Positions 1-9,494 of a stretch of DNA of 64,000 nt are shown here, piece after piece. Position 1 is the first letter of the stretch. Each line of letters opens with the position of its first letter. The DNA lies in contig NZ_FOFM01000014.1 of NCBI RefSeq assembly GCF_900110875.1, positions 16,653 to 80,652 of the forward strand, given 5' to 3'. Source of the stretch: Pseudovibrio axinellae (lineage in GTDB: Bacteria; Pseudomonadota; Alphaproteobacteria; Rhizobiales; Stappiaceae). The position numbers were made by a program, and so were the translations under genes. Below the pieces are notes generated by a model, which saw only the letters and a list, made by a program, of their open reading frames with translations, did not search any database and was not told the DNA's origin.

Positions 1-60
1 TAGCCGCCATTTCGCCAAATAACAGGCCATGCACAGCAGGCCAAGCCTGTGACGTCACAC

Positions 61-91
61 AAAAAAGCGCGGCAAAGAAACTCTGCCGCGC
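61..91 (-). terminator. Rho-independent terminator of the alpha/beta hydrolase
   Basis: An 8-bp G+C-rich stem pairs 67-74 with 84-91. Read on the minus strand it is followed by a run of six T (plus-strand A 61-66). It lies just downstream of the hydrolase stop codon at 121. Confidence 0.8.
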
Positions 92-120
92 CCTGTTTCA
101 TACTTAATAGGTAAAGAGCG

Positions 121-1443
121 TTACTTGCTCGCCTTCAGCCATTCAAACCGCAATCCTTTGGCAGTGCGATCTGAAAATCCCTTCCAATAGGTATGCTCGG
201 AGGAAAAGCTACCGTCCTCTTCTTTTGACCACACACCATTGTTGGAGGATGCAACCAAGTCCAGATAACCGGCTTTATCTTCCTCCCCCTTAATATAATG
301 GCCCATCCATGCGGTTACGAAGTGTTGAGCGACATTGTTCATACGCACACTGTCCCAAACCGCATCAATGTAGTGTTCGCTCACGTTAAAACCAATGTCA
401 TCATCATACTTGTAAGACTCTACAGGCGCTGGCATCGGCGCTCCGGCATTATGGTTGGCATGCTCATATGTCAGCAGTGCACGATCGACAGAAGAAGCTT
501 CCTCCCAGATTTTGCGAACACCATCTTCATATCCAGACACGTCATCTTGCGAGCCAGCAACAAACAGCATCGGGATCTGCACACCTTTCAGCCCATCGGC
601 ATCCCAAAAATCACGGGCACGACCCCAAGGTGCAAACGCGACAGCAGTTTTAATGCGCGGATCGATAAGGGCGCCATGGCTTTCACTGCCAGCAAGATGA
701 ACGCCTAACGTACCATGCGGCGCGCCCCAGCTTAGGTCCACCGCCTGCTGCGTCACACCTCCGCCAGCGGTAATCACCGCACCATAGCCACCCATGGAAT
801 AGCCGACCAAACCAGTTGAGCTGGTATCAACCTGCCCCGTCAAAAAGAAGTCATCATCCTTGGAAAGACGCTCAATCTCATTGAGCACAAACACCTGGTC
901 CAGTGAACGGTTCACCAAGGTGGACCCGAAGGCCGCTTTATCCCTATAAGTGCTGTCTTTGTGATCGATAGAAGCAACCACATACCCCATAGAGGCCAGA
1001 TTTTCGGCCAGGTGTGCAAGCAAGTAGCGGTTACCTGGATATCCGTGACTAATCAAAACAAGCGGGTAAGCTCCACCAGCAGGTACAGCATCACGATGAG
1101 CCTTACCCTCCAGCTCTACCTGCGTTTTCCCGTCACGCAAATAGGTTTGCAAAGTTGTACTGCCTTGACTATCAGCCTGCGCAGGATACCAGAACTCCAC
1201 AGTGAGTGGGCGATCATAGCGAGGCAGTTCCAAGGGCTTGGTCGCGCCAGGATCTAACGCAAGAATTTCTACCTGATTTGCGTGAGTAAACTCTAAAGTA
1301 CGCACCCCAATTGTATGCTCGCCATAGGCAGCCAGCTCAGGGGCATCTGGACGCTGTCCGTCAATTCTATTGTCCGCGACCGCACCCACAGGCAAAGCCC
1401 CAATCAAAGCCGTAAGGCACACAACTTTTTGTAAAGACGTCAT
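121..1443 (-). CDS. Secreted alpha/beta hydrolase, PAF-acetylhydrolase/dienelactone-hydrolase-like
   Basis: This 440-residue protein starts with a cleavable signal peptide (hydrophobic stretch about residues 5-22, likely cut near AVA-D), so it probably acts in the periplasm or outside the cell. The body is an alpha/beta hydrolase. HGYPG near residue 133 is the oxyanion-hole region, GYSMGG carries the nucleophile Ser216, Asp300/301 is a candidate acid and His331 a candidate base. The arrangement resembles bacterial homologues of platelet-activating-factor acetylhydrolase, which cleave short acyl esters. The true substrate cannot be read from the sequence. It stands alone, with its own terminator and a 264-bp upstream gap. 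Confidence 0.75.
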   Translation of the reverse strand: MTSLQKVVCLTALIGALPVGAVADNRIDGQRPDAPELAAYGEHTIGVRTLEFTHANQVEILALDPGATKPLELPRYDRPLTVEFWYPAQADSQGSTTLQTYLRDGKTQVELEGKAHRDAVPAGGAYPLVLISHGYPGNRYLLAHLAENLASMGYVVASIDHKDSTYRDKAAFGSTLVNRSLDQVFVLNEIERLSKDDDFFLTGQVDTSSTGLVGYSMGGYGAVITAGGGVTQQAVDLSWGAPHGTLGVHLAGSESHGALIDPRIKTAVAFAPWGRARDFWDADGLKGVQIPMLFVAGSQDDVSGYEDGVRKIWEEASSVDRALLTYEHANHNAGAPMPAPVESYKYDDDIGFNVSEHYIDAVWDSVRMNNVAQHFVTAWMGHYIKGEEDKAGYLDLVASSNNGVWSKEEDGSFSSEHTYWKGFSDRTAKGLRFEWLKASK

Positions 1444-1640
1444 CAGTCTCCCCTCCCAATCAATAGCCTATTACGTATTATTACTGATCTCTATCATACG
1501 AAACAAGCGTGGAGCGGACCATGTTGAGTACTATCCAACCATCAAAGCGTATTCTTTTTTTGAGGCAATTTGTTAACGATAATCTACATTTCATTGCACC
1601 AACTTAATCATTGCGCCTACCACACAAAAAAAGACCTCTC

Positions 1641-1672
1641 AAAAAGCAAGGCCCAAGTCTTAGGGACCTTGC
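1641..1672 (-). terminator. Probable terminator of the isochorismatase-family gene
   Basis: GCAAGG (1646-1651) pairs with CCTTGC (1667-1672), with a short inner CCC/GGG pairing. On the minus strand the stem is followed by five T. It lies about 35 bp downstream of the stop codon at 1708. Confidence 0.55.
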
Positions 1673-1707
1673 GTAATTTGAGTTGTGTAGCCCTTGGCTA
1701 TTCATGA

Positions 1708-2373
1708 TCAAGCAACAGCATGCGCTTTCGAACTCACAAGATGAGCGCCCTTCGCAACAATCTCATCCCGGCATTTTAACCAGGCCTTTTGATTGATAGA
1801 AAGCAATGCATCCTGCTCCAGATCGACCACATACCCACGCCTTAAAGCCCCAAGAGCGGTACTCTTCACACAGTAACAGCCATCCAGACCAGTAAGCCTC
1901 AGGCGGCCCACTTTGTGGATCTTCAAAAAAGCCCCCAGCGCTGGGTTCGAAAAAGCATCTCCCACATGTTTGATGAACTCAGCATCTGCCTCAAACGCAA
2001 GCCGCGGATCTAATCCCAGTCCATCAGATTTTCTCGTTCCAAGACCCTCGCCCAAAAGGGTCATAACGCTATTTGCAAAAGCGCCTTTAAAAATCTGACG
2101 AATAACAATCACAGGCTGCCCTTGCCTTCGGGCATCCTCTACCAGCCCATTAATGCGCACAAGCCTGTCTTCTACATAGCCCTCAGGCCACTGCCGTTTT
2201 GGGGTGCTCTTGGTAAAATCATCCTGCACATCAATCACCAGCAGCGCCGTTTTATTTTGGCTATTGCGTTCAACTGCCCCACGCCTGACCTGCGCCCGCA
2301 CACGCAGCCGCCGCAAAACACTATATCCAAGACCAACCAGCAAAAGCAGCGCCACACCAAACCAAATTTCCAT
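1708..2373 (-). CDS. Membrane-anchored isochorismatase-family cysteine hydrolase
   Basis: The protein is 221 residues from the chosen ATG at 2373, which has a GGGAG Shine-Dalgarno seven bases upstream. A longer reading to 2418 would run into the upstream gene. Residues about 3-20 form one membrane helix followed by arginines, so the catalytic domain probably faces the cytoplasm. The isochorismatase-like triad is visible: Asp48 in LLVIDVQDDF, Lys135, and Cys168 in the GCYCVKSTA segment. The family hydrolyses amides or vinyl ethers; the substrate is unknown here. The N-terminal anchor is unusual for the family. The gene starts 13 bp after the MarR gene and is probably co-transcribed with it. 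Confidence 0.75.
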   Translation of the reverse strand: MEIWFGVALLLLVGLGYSVLRRLRVRAQVRRGAVERNSQNKTALLVIDVQDDFTKSTPKRQWPEGYVEDRLVRINGLVEDARRQGQPVIVIRQIFKGAFANSVMTLLGEGLGTRKSDGLGLDPRLAFEADAEFIKHVGDAFSNPALGAFLKIHKVGRLRLTGLDGCYCVKSTALGALRRGYVVDLEQDALLSINQKAWLKCRDEIVAKGAHLVSSKAHAVA

Positions 2374-2386
2374 AGGATTCTCCCAA

Positions 2387-2884
2387 TCACCCCTGAGCCA
2401 TTGCAGAAAATCGGGCAAGTAAAGCCCGCTGCACTTTAAGGTGCGCTCGCACCTCTTCTTCGCTCAGGCTTTGTAGCAAGTCTTCAAGAACAGAAACCTC
2501 AGCCTCCCGGATCGCTTCGATCGCATCGCGCCCCTTCTGCGTCAGCACGTAGTAGTGAGAACGCATATGAGCGGGATTTTCCCGGCTTTCCAAAAACCCG
2601 GCAGTTTTGCAGCTTGCCAGAACACGGGCCACAAACTGGCGCTTCAAATCCAGCCGCACCGTGATAGCGGGCGCCGTCAACGCCCCCTCACTATTAAGCA
2701 GGGTCTCCAGGACCGCCCTTTCCCCCACGCTCACACCAAACGTTTGCGAGGTCACATCAACCGCATTGGTGATATGGCGCAACAATGGCCGCGTAATTTG
2801 AATTCCCTCATAAAGCATATCCGCCAATGAGGCCTCAGCAGGCTTCTCTTTCTCTTCCATAAACAAGATCAAAACAGTTGCCAT
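2387..2884 (-). CDS. MarR-family transcriptional regulator
   Basis: This is a winged-helix MarR-type regulator. Residues in the middle resemble the recognition-helix region (LDLKRQFVARVLASCKTAG), followed by a wing around ENPAHMRSHYYVLTQKG and a C-terminal dimerisation helix. The frame stays open to 2938, but that part overlaps the perfect inverted repeat at 2891-2907, so I prefer the ATG at 2884. A second ATG at 2860 is also possible. It precedes the isochorismatase-family gene and probably represses both genes through that repeat. The ligand is unknown. Confidence 0.8.
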   Translation of the reverse strand: MATVLILFMEEKEKPAEASLADMLYEGIQITRPLLRHITNAVDVTSQTFGVSVGERAVLETLLNSEGALTAPAITVRLDLKRQFVARVLASCKTAGFLESRENPAHMRSHYYVLTQKGRDAIEAIREAEVSVLEDLLQSLSEEEVRAHLKVQRALLARFSAMAQG

Positions 2885-2890
2885 CGATTC

Positions 2891-2907
2891 TGTCAACTCA
2901 GTTGACA
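2891..2907 (-). promoter_or_regulatory. Likely MarR autoregulatory operator
   Basis: TGTCAACT-C-AGTTGACA is a perfect 8-bp inverted repeat around one base, placed just before the MarR start. A TTGACA hexamer, usable as a -35 box on the minus strand, is embedded in it. Binding here would block RNA polymerase. MarR proteins typically bind palindromes of this size. Confidence 0.7.
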
Positions 2908-2946
2908 AGAAAATAACAATCACTCCGTACACGCACAACCAAACAC

Positions 2947-2976
2947 AAAAAGGCCCCGGATCTCTCCGAGGCCTTT
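2947..2976 (-). terminator. Terminator of gatA
   Basis: AAAGGCC (2949-2955) pairs with GGCCTTT (2970-2976) and further CCGG/TCGG pairing extends the stem. The minus-strand reading ends in T residues. It follows the gatA stop at 3005. Confidence 0.8.
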
Positions 2977-3004
2977 CTCATTTCATAGCAGCAAGCGCTG
3001 AGGC

Positions 3005-4486
3005 TTATTTGCTCCACCAATTGGTGGAAGGCTCAAAGCGGCCAGCAGCTTGCTCGATCACATCACCAAGCTGGAACAGTGTACCTTCATCAAACGGCTT
3101 ACCAATCAGCTGAAGGCCAAGTGGAAGACCATCTTTATTGACACCAGCTGGGATGGAGATGCCCGGTACGCCTGCCATGTTCGCAGTCACTGTGAACACG
3201 TCGTTTAGGTACATGGTCACCGGGTCAGTGATCTCACCTGGTGCGAAGGCGGCATCTGGCGTGGTTGGGGTCAAGATTGCATCAATGCCGTCTGCCCAAA
3301 CAGTGTCAAAGTCCCGCTTGATCAGGGTCCGAACTTTCTGCGCTTTCAGGTAATACGCATCGTAGTAACCAGCGGACAGAACGTATGTACCGATCATCAC
3401 ACGGCGCTTCACTTCGTCGCCAAAGCCAGCAGCACGGGTGTTTTCATACATTTCAACAATGTCATTGCCCGGTACGCGCAGGCCGTAACGAACACCGTCA
3501 TAACGAGCAAGGTTGGAAGACGCTTCAGCTGGAGCCACAATGTAGTAGGCAGGCAAAGCATACTTGGTGTGCGGCAGAGAAATCTCAACGATTTCAGCGC
3601 CAGCATCTTTCAGCCATGCAATACCTTGCTGCCACAGCTCTTCAATAACAGCCGGTGTGCCATCCATGCGGTACTCGCGAGGAATACCGATCTTCATGCC
3701 CTTGATAGACTTACCGATAAAGCTCTCGTAATCTGGCACAGGCGCATCAACAGATGTTGTGTCTTTTGCATCAACTGACGCCATAGACTTCAGCAGGATC
3801 GCGTTATCGCGAACTGTGCGGCCAATCGGACCTGCCTGATCAAGGGAGGATGCAAACGCCACCATGCCCCAGCGGGAACAACGGCCATAGGTTGGCTTAG
3901 TGCCTACAGTACCTGTCAGCGCAGCAGGCTGACGGATAGAACCACCAGTATCCGAAGCCGTTGCAGCAGCACACAAATGCGCAGCAACAGCAGAAGCGGA
4001 GCCACCAGAAGAACCACCAGGAACCAATGCTGTGTCGCTGCCGTTACGGCGCCATGGGTTCACAACGTTGCCGTAAAAAGACGTCTCGTTGGAAGAGCCC
4101 ATCGCAAACTCATCCATGTTGAGCTTGCCAAGCATCACAGCGCCATCGTCAAACAGGTTCTGCGTAACGGTGGATTCATATTCTGGCTTAAAGCCATCCA
4201 GAATGTGAGAACAGGCCTGTGTGTGCACACCCTTGGTCGCGTAAAGATCTTTAATGCCCAGCGGAATACCTTCCAGCGGACGCGCTTCACCAGCAGCGAT
4301 TTTCGCATCAGAGGCTTTCGCCTGCTCACGGGCAATATCGCCAGTTACAGCAACATAGGCATTGAGTGCTTCATTGCCAGCCTCAATCGCACCAAGGTAG
4401 CTCTCGGTCAGTTCACTTGCAGTAAATTCGCGGGCAGCAAGTTTATCACGCGCCTCAGCGATCGTCAGTTTGGTAAGATCAGTCAC
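3005..4486 (-). CDS. gatA: Asp-tRNA(Asn)/Glu-tRNA(Gln) amidotransferase subunit A
   Basis: GatA is the glutaminase subunit of the GatCAB complex, which converts misacylated Glu-tRNA(Gln) and/or Asp-tRNA(Asn) to the amide form. The 493-residue length is normal. The amidase-signature Ser-cisSer-Lys triad is clear: Lys79 in PLGIKD, the cis-Ser in [11 protein letters not shown] (about 159) and the nucleophile Ser183 in [10 protein letters not shown]. It lies 45 bp downstream of gatC on the same strand, so gatC-gatA form one operon with a terminator after gatA. gatB is not adjacent. Confidence 0.97.
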   Translation of the reverse strand: MTDLTKLTIAEARDKLAAREFTASELTESYLGAIEAGNEALNAYVAVTGDIAREQAKASDAKIAAGEARPLEGIPLGIKDLYATKGVHTQACSHILDGFKPEYESTVTQNLFDDGAVMLGKLNMDEFAMGSSNETSFYGNVVNPWRRNGSDTALVPGGSSGGSASAVAAHLCAAATASDTGGSIRQPAALTGTVGTKPTYGRCSRWGMVAFASSLDQAGPIGRTVRDNAILLKSMASVDAKDTTSVDAPVPDYESFIGKSIKGMKIGIPREYRMDGTPAVIEELWQQGIAWLKDAGAEIVEISLPHTKYALPAYYIVAPAEASSNLARYDGVRYGLRVPGNDIVEMYENTRAAGFGDEVKRRVMIGTYVLSAGYYDAYYLKAQKVRTLIKRDFDTVWADGIDAILTPTTPDAAFAPGEITDPVTMYLNDVFTVTANMAGVPGISIPAGVNKDGLPLGLQLIGKPFDEGTLFQLGDVIEQAAGRFEPSTNWWSK

Positions 4487-4531
4487 TTAAGTAATCCTTG
4501 AAAAGGGATAGGGTCAGGCTTCGCGCGGCGC

Positions 4532-4819
4532 TTATTCAACAACCTTAGGCACGGTGAAGAAGTTGTCTTCATGCACAGGCGCGTTGGACACAATTTTGTC
4601 CGCGTAACCACCATCACTCTGGTCATCAATACGTTTCTTCATGAACTGCTCAACAACAGAGGTCATTGGCTCAACGCCATCAATGTTGACCTCATCAAGC
4701 TGCTCAACAAACCCAAGGATTACGTTCAGCTCACCGGTCATGGTTTCAGCCTGTTCCTGCGAAACCTTGATGCGGGCAAGCCCGGCAACACGCTTCACCG
4801 TGTTCAGATCTACCGACAT
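4532..4819 (-). CDS. gatC: Asp-tRNA(Asn)/Glu-tRNA(Gln) amidotransferase subunit C
   Basis: This 95-residue GatC stabilises the GatA-GatB pair. It begins [17 protein letters not shown], the usual GatC opening, and ends in the family's ...[14 protein letters not shown] tail. The frame is open far upstream, but the ATG at 4819 has GGAG nine bases before it and gives the normal family length. The 152-bp space to the next gene holds the promoter region and that gene's terminator. Confidence 0.95.
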   Translation of the reverse strand: MSVDLNTVKRVAGLARIKVSQEQAETMTGELNVILGFVEQLDEVNIDGVEPMTSVVEQFMKKRIDDQSDGGYADKIVSNAPVHEDNFFTVPKVVE

Positions 4820-4897
4820 TTTATTCTCCACTTGAAGCTCTGCCCGTACAATCAAAGCACAGAGCGACCAAAAAACTCTGCATCGGAATATACGAAT

Positions 4898-4929
4898 AAA
4901 AACGGCAGAACAATCACCGTCCTGCCGTT
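4898..4929 (-). terminator. Terminator of the MFS transporter gene
   Basis: AACGGCAG (4901-4908) pairs perfectly with CTGCCGTT (4922-4929). On the minus strand the stem is followed by TTTTTATT. It ends the gene whose stop is at 4972. Confidence 0.8.
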
Positions 4930-4971
4930 CATCCCTCTTATTCTTATATTTACGGTACCAATTAGGACCGT

Positions 4972-6189
4972 TTATTGAACCACAAGCCCAGATCTTCGCC
5001 CCAAAAAGCTTTCCACGACCAACCAAAGCGCAAGGCCCAGCAAGAGCGGCAAAGCTACAAGAGACAGCCAGGCCCACCCAACAGTGCTGAACAAAATGCC
5101 TGTCGAAAGCGCACAAACAGCTGACACCAGCGCCACCACCGCATCATTTGCACCTTGCGCCATGGGCGCATCACCTACAGAAACCACTTCCACCAGTCGC
5201 GATGAGGCCCCAATGAACCCGAAGTTCCAGCCGATACCCAGCAAAACAAGCGCCACATAAAACGCCCAAAGCTCAACGCTGAGCGCTCCAACCACACCGG
5301 CACCCGCAAGCATCAGCAACCCCAGCACCATAACCGCAGTTGCACCGACCCGATTGATGATGAAACCCGTCACAAAACTAGGCCCGAACATGGCAACCAA
5401 ATGCCAGCGGATCACATCACTGGATTGCAAAATGGAAAACCCACAAAACTCCATTGCCAATGGTGTCGGAGACATCTGCATGGTCATAAAACCGAAGGAA
5501 AGCCCGCCACATGCCGTTGCGCCCCACACAACCGGGCGCCGCAGCACCCTAAGGGACGTCAACAACCCCGCGCTTTTCCCAGTACTTGCAGCACTTGGAA
5601 GCTGCAACCCAAACACAGGGAGCGCGCCAACAACGGCAATCCCTGCAAGCGCTAGGTAACTCCCCACAAATGGAATCACACCGCCAACATCTTTAACAAC
5701 GCCCACAAGAGAAGGCCCGACAAAGGCTGAAAGTAACCCCATGGACATACTCAGCGAGATCGCCATAGGTTTCCATTTAGGGCTAGCACTATCGGAAGCT
5801 GCAAACCGCATAAACGAGTAGGCAGCAGCGGCGATACCAAGCAGAACATGCCCTGCAAGCAACACACTAAACAGATCAAAAACAAGCGCATAAACGCACA
5901 GCAATGCACCAACAATGCTCAAGCCCACACCCAGCAAAATACCACTCTTGCGCCCATACCGCCCCATAAACAATGAAATAGGAGCCGCAAACAGAAAGTT
6001 GCCAAACATCTGCAACGCCAGCGGGACCGTTGCCATCGCTGGATGTGGTGCCAGATACGAACCAGCCAACGCACTGGTTGCGATCAAAATAGGCATTTGC
6101 ATTGATAAGACCGCAGTCGCCACCAAAATAAGCGGGAAGTTGCGAGCCTTGTGGTGTGTCTGCGCCATCACGGCCTCTGAAAACCCCAT
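4972..6189 (-). CDS. MFS transporter
   Basis: This 405-residue integral membrane protein has about twelve hydrophobic helices in two halves. A GRYGRKSG loop between helices 2 and 3 matches the major-facilitator signature. The start at 6189 is supported by GAGG eight bases upstream; an ATG eight codons later is an alternative. It is divergent from a GlxA/AraC-type regulator across a 51-bp gap, which suggests that regulator controls it. The substrate is unknown; a drug or metabolite exporter is plausible from context only. Confidence 0.8.
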   Translation of the reverse strand: MGFSEAVMAQTHHKARNFPLILVATAVLSMQMPILIATSALAGSYLAPHPAMATVPLALQMFGNFLFAAPISLFMGRYGRKSGILLGVGLSIVGALLCVYALVFDLFSVLLAGHVLLGIAAAAYSFMRFAASDSASPKWKPMAISLSMSMGLLSAFVGPSLVGVVKDVGGVIPFVGSYLALAGIAVVGALPVFGLQLPSAASTGKSAGLLTSLRVLRRPVVWGATACGGLSFGFMTMQMSPTPLAMEFCGFSILQSSDVIRWHLVAMFGPSFVTGFIINRVGATAVMVLGLLMLAGAGVVGALSVELWAFYVALVLLGIGWNFGFIGASSRLVEVVSVGDAPMAQGANDAVVALVSAVCALSTGILFSTVGWAWLSLVALPLLLGLALWLVVESFLGRRSGLVVQ

Positions 6190-6240
6190 AACCGTTCCTC
6201 AAATTCACTTTGACTGCAACCACCATACGCCCTAGGACTA

Positions 6241-7236
6241 ATGGCAGTTAGGTCATTAAAGCTTCAGATCATGCCAAACACATACACCCACAAGATACGC
6301 TGCATAGATGCAATTGTTTATGACGGTATCAACCTTCTGGATTTAGCTGGCCCCATGCAGGCGTTCTGGACAGCAGGTACCTATCGTCCAGGATATCAGT
6401 TCAGGGTCCTATCCGCGGACGGGAAGCCAGTTGAAACCCAGCCCGGCATCAAAGTGGCTGTTGATGGTGAATTGGCGCAGTGGAACAAAGAGGCTGACCT
6501 TCTCATACCTGGAGGCATGGTTGATCAGGAAATAAGCGCTGGCACCTTCACGCCTCTCCTCAAAGAAGCAGCCTTGCGTAAATCAGATACCCGTATCATC
6601 TCAATCTGCTCTGGTGCGCTCATTCTAGCACAAGCTGGCATTTTGGACGGCAAACAAGCCAGTACACACTGGAGCCGGGCCTCAATGGCGCAAGCCTCCT
6701 ATCCGGGCGTAGATTGGGAAATCAATAAACTGTTCGTCCAATCCGGCAACATCTACACCTCCGCAGGCGTCACCGCTGGTATTGATTTGGCACTGCATCT
6801 CATTGAGAGCGATCTAGGCTCAGCAGTTTCACTCAAAACAGCGCAGGAACTGGTGGTTTATCTACGCCGCAATGGAGGGCAAGCGCAGTTTTCCGCTGCC
6901 CTGTCTCTGCAAGCTGCCGGTCAGTCTAACATTGCAAAACTATCAGAACTCATTTTGTCCCAGCCCGCAGCAAACTGGACGATTGAGAAGATGGCTCAAT
7001 CCTCTGGTGTATCAACACGCACATTACACCGCCGGCTTAAAGAAGACATTGGCACCACGCCCGCGCTCTTTGTAGAGAATCTGCGATTGGATATTGCAAG
7101 ATCTGCTCTGCTGAAACAAACCTCAATAAAGCAAGCAGCTCACCTTTCCGGCTTTGGGCACATTCAAAACCTGCGCCGTGCTTTTCAACGAAACTTCGGC
7201 ATCACACCCACTGAGTATGTTGAGAGGTTTTCATGA
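6241..7236 (+). CDS. GlxA-family transcriptional regulator (DJ-1/PfpI plus AraC domain)
   Basis: This 331-residue protein has two domains. Residues about 20-190 form a DJ-1/PfpI-like amidotransferase fold with the elbow cysteine in IISICSGALILA. Residues about 225-330 form an AraC-type double helix-turn-helix with the family signature around HLSGFGHIQNLRRAFQRNFG. Such proteins activate metabolic or detoxification genes. The start at 6241 has AGGA close upstream; an ATG at 6271 is also possible. It is divergent from the MFS gene and followed 36 bp later by a TetR gene on the same strand. Confidence 0.85.
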   Translation: MAVRSLKLQIMPNTYTHKIRCIDAIVYDGINLLDLAGPMQAFWTAGTYRPGYQFRVLSADGKPVETQPGIKVAVDGELAQWNKEADLLIPGGMVDQEISAGTFTPLLKEAALRKSDTRIISICSGALILAQAGILDGKQASTHWSRASMAQASYPGVDWEINKLFVQSGNIYTSAGVTAGIDLALHLIESDLGSAVSLKTAQELVVYLRRNGGQAQFSAALSLQAAGQSNIAKLSELILSQPAANWTIEKMAQSSGVSTRTLHRRLKEDIGTTPALFVENLRLDIARSALLKQTSIKQAAHLSGFGHIQNLRRAFQRNFGITPTEYVERFS

Positions 7237-7272
7237 TAACGCCCACTCATCGCTGCAAAGCGTTGTCCTCTT

Positions 7273-7824
7273 ATGTCTAAGCAAAACACACCAAGGGGCC
7301 GCCCGCAAAACAAGGAGCTGACACGTCAGGTTCTGTCCCAAACCCTCATAGCGCTTGCCAATAAGGGCTATAACGGCACCTCAACCCAGCTCATTGCGGA
7401 AACTACAAACACATCCAAACAGGCACTTTATCGGCGCTGGCCTAGCAAGGCAGCGCTGGCAACAGATGCCCTGCGCAATGGGTTCCGTCTGGTGCCTCCA
7501 ACCTATCCCGGCATCTCATCCTTTCAAAATGATTTGCAAGAGGCCATCACAAACATCTTGACCGCTCTTCATGATACGCCATTAGGAAATGCATGGCTTG
7601 CTCTGCTCTCTGAGCCAGCATTGGCCGAAGAGCTCGCACTCATCGAAGGCGAGCAGCGCACACACCTAAGGCAAATCTTTGTCTATTGGAACTCTACCAG
7701 TATGATGGAGACAAGCATCGACCAGCTCATGGGCTTTTTGTTCTTCACCACTCTCATACGCAGAAGAAAACCATCAAGCGAAGAGATCTCGTCTATCCTG
7801 CAAGGCATCGCACAGCGTTCCTGA
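7273..7824 (+). CDS. TetR/AcrR-family transcriptional regulator
   Basis: The protein is 183 residues. The N-terminal helix-turn-helix (about residues 15-60) includes GYNGTSTQLIAETTNTSKQALYRRW-type signature features, and the C-terminal half is a variable ligand-binding domain. It probably shares a transcript with the GlxA-type gene 36 bp upstream. No strong ribosome-binding site precedes the ATG. Two regulators in tandem beside an exporter suggest a stress-responsive transport locus; the inducer is unknown. Confidence 0.85.
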   Translation: MSKQNTPRGRPQNKELTRQVLSQTLIALANKGYNGTSTQLIAETTNTSKQALYRRWPSKAALATDALRNGFRLVPPTYPGISSFQNDLQEAITNILTALHDTPLGNAWLALLSEPALAEELALIEGEQRTHLRQIFVYWNSTSMMETSIDQLMGFLFFTTLIRRRKPSSEEISSILQGIAQRS

Positions 7825-8070
7825 CCCTAAAAGCAAGCCCGCTCCGCGCGTTCCAAAGGCTGCAAAATCATAGCTTTCGGCGCGTGTTTGAGGCGTGTTT
7901 TAGTAAGTCACAACCAAGTCGCAAAACGGTGAAGAAGCGTTATTGGTCATAATTTGAAGCATCCCGCATAGTGTTTTCACACATAGTTAAAAACCAATGA
8001 CTGAACCTAACCCTCAAGTAAATGGAACAGGCCAGACTTGTTCCTGGATGAAAGCCGGCAGGAGTAGCCC

Positions 8071-8544
8071 ATGACGTTAAAATCCTCAGCTCTCGCAATT
8101 GGGCTTGCACTATCAGTACTTATAGTTGCGCCAATAACAGCAATTGCAGATGACATTACCAATTTTGTTGAAGACGGCTATGCGATCAAAGGAACTGATC
8201 CGGTTGCCTACTTCGTCGACGGAAAACCGGTACCTGGCAAGAAGGAATATTCAACACAATATCAGGGTGTAACCTGGCTGTTCTCTTCAGCAGAAAACCG
8301 CGACAAATTTCAACAAGACCCAGCTAAGTACGCACCTCAATACGGCGGTTGGTGCGCAACTGGTGTGAGTTTTGGGCTAAAAATCCCGATCCAACCAGAG
8401 CAATGGAAGATCGTTGACGGCAAACTTTACCTGAACGCACATGCAGGTGCCCAGCGTCATTTCCTAAAAGACCCTGAGGCCTCCATTACCAGAGCAAATG
8501 AAAACTGGCCCGACATAAAACACAAGCCAGAAGAAGACCTCTAA
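8071..8544 (+). CDS. Secreted YHS-domain protein
   Basis: This 157-residue protein has a signal peptide (hydrophobic residues about 7-26, cleavage near AIA-D), so it is exported. The remainder is a YHS-type domain. It has the DPVAYF opening, a WLFSSAENRDKFQQDP segment and a YGGWCA motif with a single cysteine. YHS domains are associated with metal binding or redox roles; the function here is not established. AGGAG sits nine bases before the ATG, and a strong terminator follows, so it is a single-gene transcript. Confidence 0.8.
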   Translation: MTLKSSALAIGLALSVLIVAPITAIADDITNFVEDGYAIKGTDPVAYFVDGKPVPGKKEYSTQYQGVTWLFSSAENRDKFQQDPAKYAPQYGGWCATGVSFGLKIPIQPEQWKIVDGKLYLNAHAGAQRHFLKDPEASITRANENWPDIKHKPEEDL

Positions 8545-8578
8545 GAAAACAAAAGCAGGCTACCCTTTAAGGCAATAG

Positions 8579-8605
8579 GGCCTCGGCAACGGCCGGGGCC
8601 TTTTT
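8579..8605 (+). terminator. Terminator of the YHS-domain gene
   Basis: A G+C-rich stem (8579-8587 with 8592-8600) is followed by five T. It is 35 bp past the YHS stop codon and just before the convergent hydrolase gene. Confidence 0.85.
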
Positions 8606-8626
8606 GCGCGGCGCAAAATCACTGCC

Positions 8627-9364
8627 TCAAGGAGCAGGTTGAATGCTCTTTACCTCAACCGTCTCACCAGGCTTAAGTGTTGCAACTCGGAATGCATCGT
8701 CTCCCATCAACTCAACGAATTCGTCTGCACTTTGTGCCAATTGCGGGAACGTTGCGTAATGACATGGAATAATGGTCTGAAAATCAAAAAAGCGTTCACA
8801 TGCCATAGAAGCAGTGCGCGCTCCCATGGTGAACCGGTCACCAATTGGCACAATGCCGATTTGGGGCTGGTATATTTCGTTGATCAACTCCATGTCGGAG
8901 AAGATATCGGTATCCCCCATGTGTAGCAGAGTTGGTTCGCCTTCAGCCATCACAACAAGGCCCGCCGGATTTCCCAGATAAATATCGGCAATGCTGCCTG
9001 GAGTATCGCAGGAACAAGCGGAACTATGGACTGCGTTGGTCAAGGCCACACCGAATGCGCCCATATCTACACAGCCACCATGGTTCATGGGGTTAATATT
9101 CTCCACCCCCTTATCCTGTGCCCACATACAAATTTCCCAGTTGGCAGTCAGCGTTGCTCCGGTCTCTTTCAAGATATGGATCGCATCGCCCACATGGTCA
9201 TTATGGCCGTGGGACAGAAGCACATGGTCAACGCCCTTACTCACCTCTTCAATACTCAACCCTTCAGGGAAAGTCGGGTTATCCGTCAAAAACGGGTCGA
9301 TGAGAAGGGTTGCCCCGGGGATGTGCACTTTGAACGCAGAATGGCCAAAAAACTGTAACTCCAT
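8627..9364 (-). CDS. Metal-dependent hydrolase, UPF0173 family (UlaG/YtkL-like)
   Basis: The protein is 245 residues from the chosen ATG at 9364, which has a G-rich ribosome-binding site and gives the typical MELQFFGHSAF opening. The metallo-beta-lactamase fold is shown by HGHNDH (His52, His54, Asp56, His57), a later His in TNAVHSS, the HMGDTD motif and a C-terminal CHYATFP histidine. All metal ligands expected of the family are present. The cellular substrate of UPF0173 proteins is not known. It is convergent with the YHS gene. Confidence 0.85.
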   Translation of the reverse strand: MELQFFGHSAFKVHIPGATLLIDPFLTDNPTFPEGLSIEEVSKGVDHVLLSHGHNDHVGDAIHILKETGATLTANWEICMWAQDKGVENINPMNHGGCVDMGAFGVALTNAVHSSACSCDTPGSIADIYLGNPAGLVVMAEGEPTLLHMGDTDIFSDMELINEIYQPQIGIVPIGDRFTMGARTASMACERFFDFQTIIPCHYATFPQLAQSADEFVELMGDDAFRVATLKPGETVEVKSIQPAP

Positions 9365-9494
9365 ACGACTACCCCCACATCGGAGCCCTTCGAAAGGCAC
9401 CCTCAAGATACTTGAAATATCAATTTATCATAGTAAGGATTTAGTTACACAACCCTTTAAATCAAAGAAGTAGATAAGGGCCAACCTAAAAATC

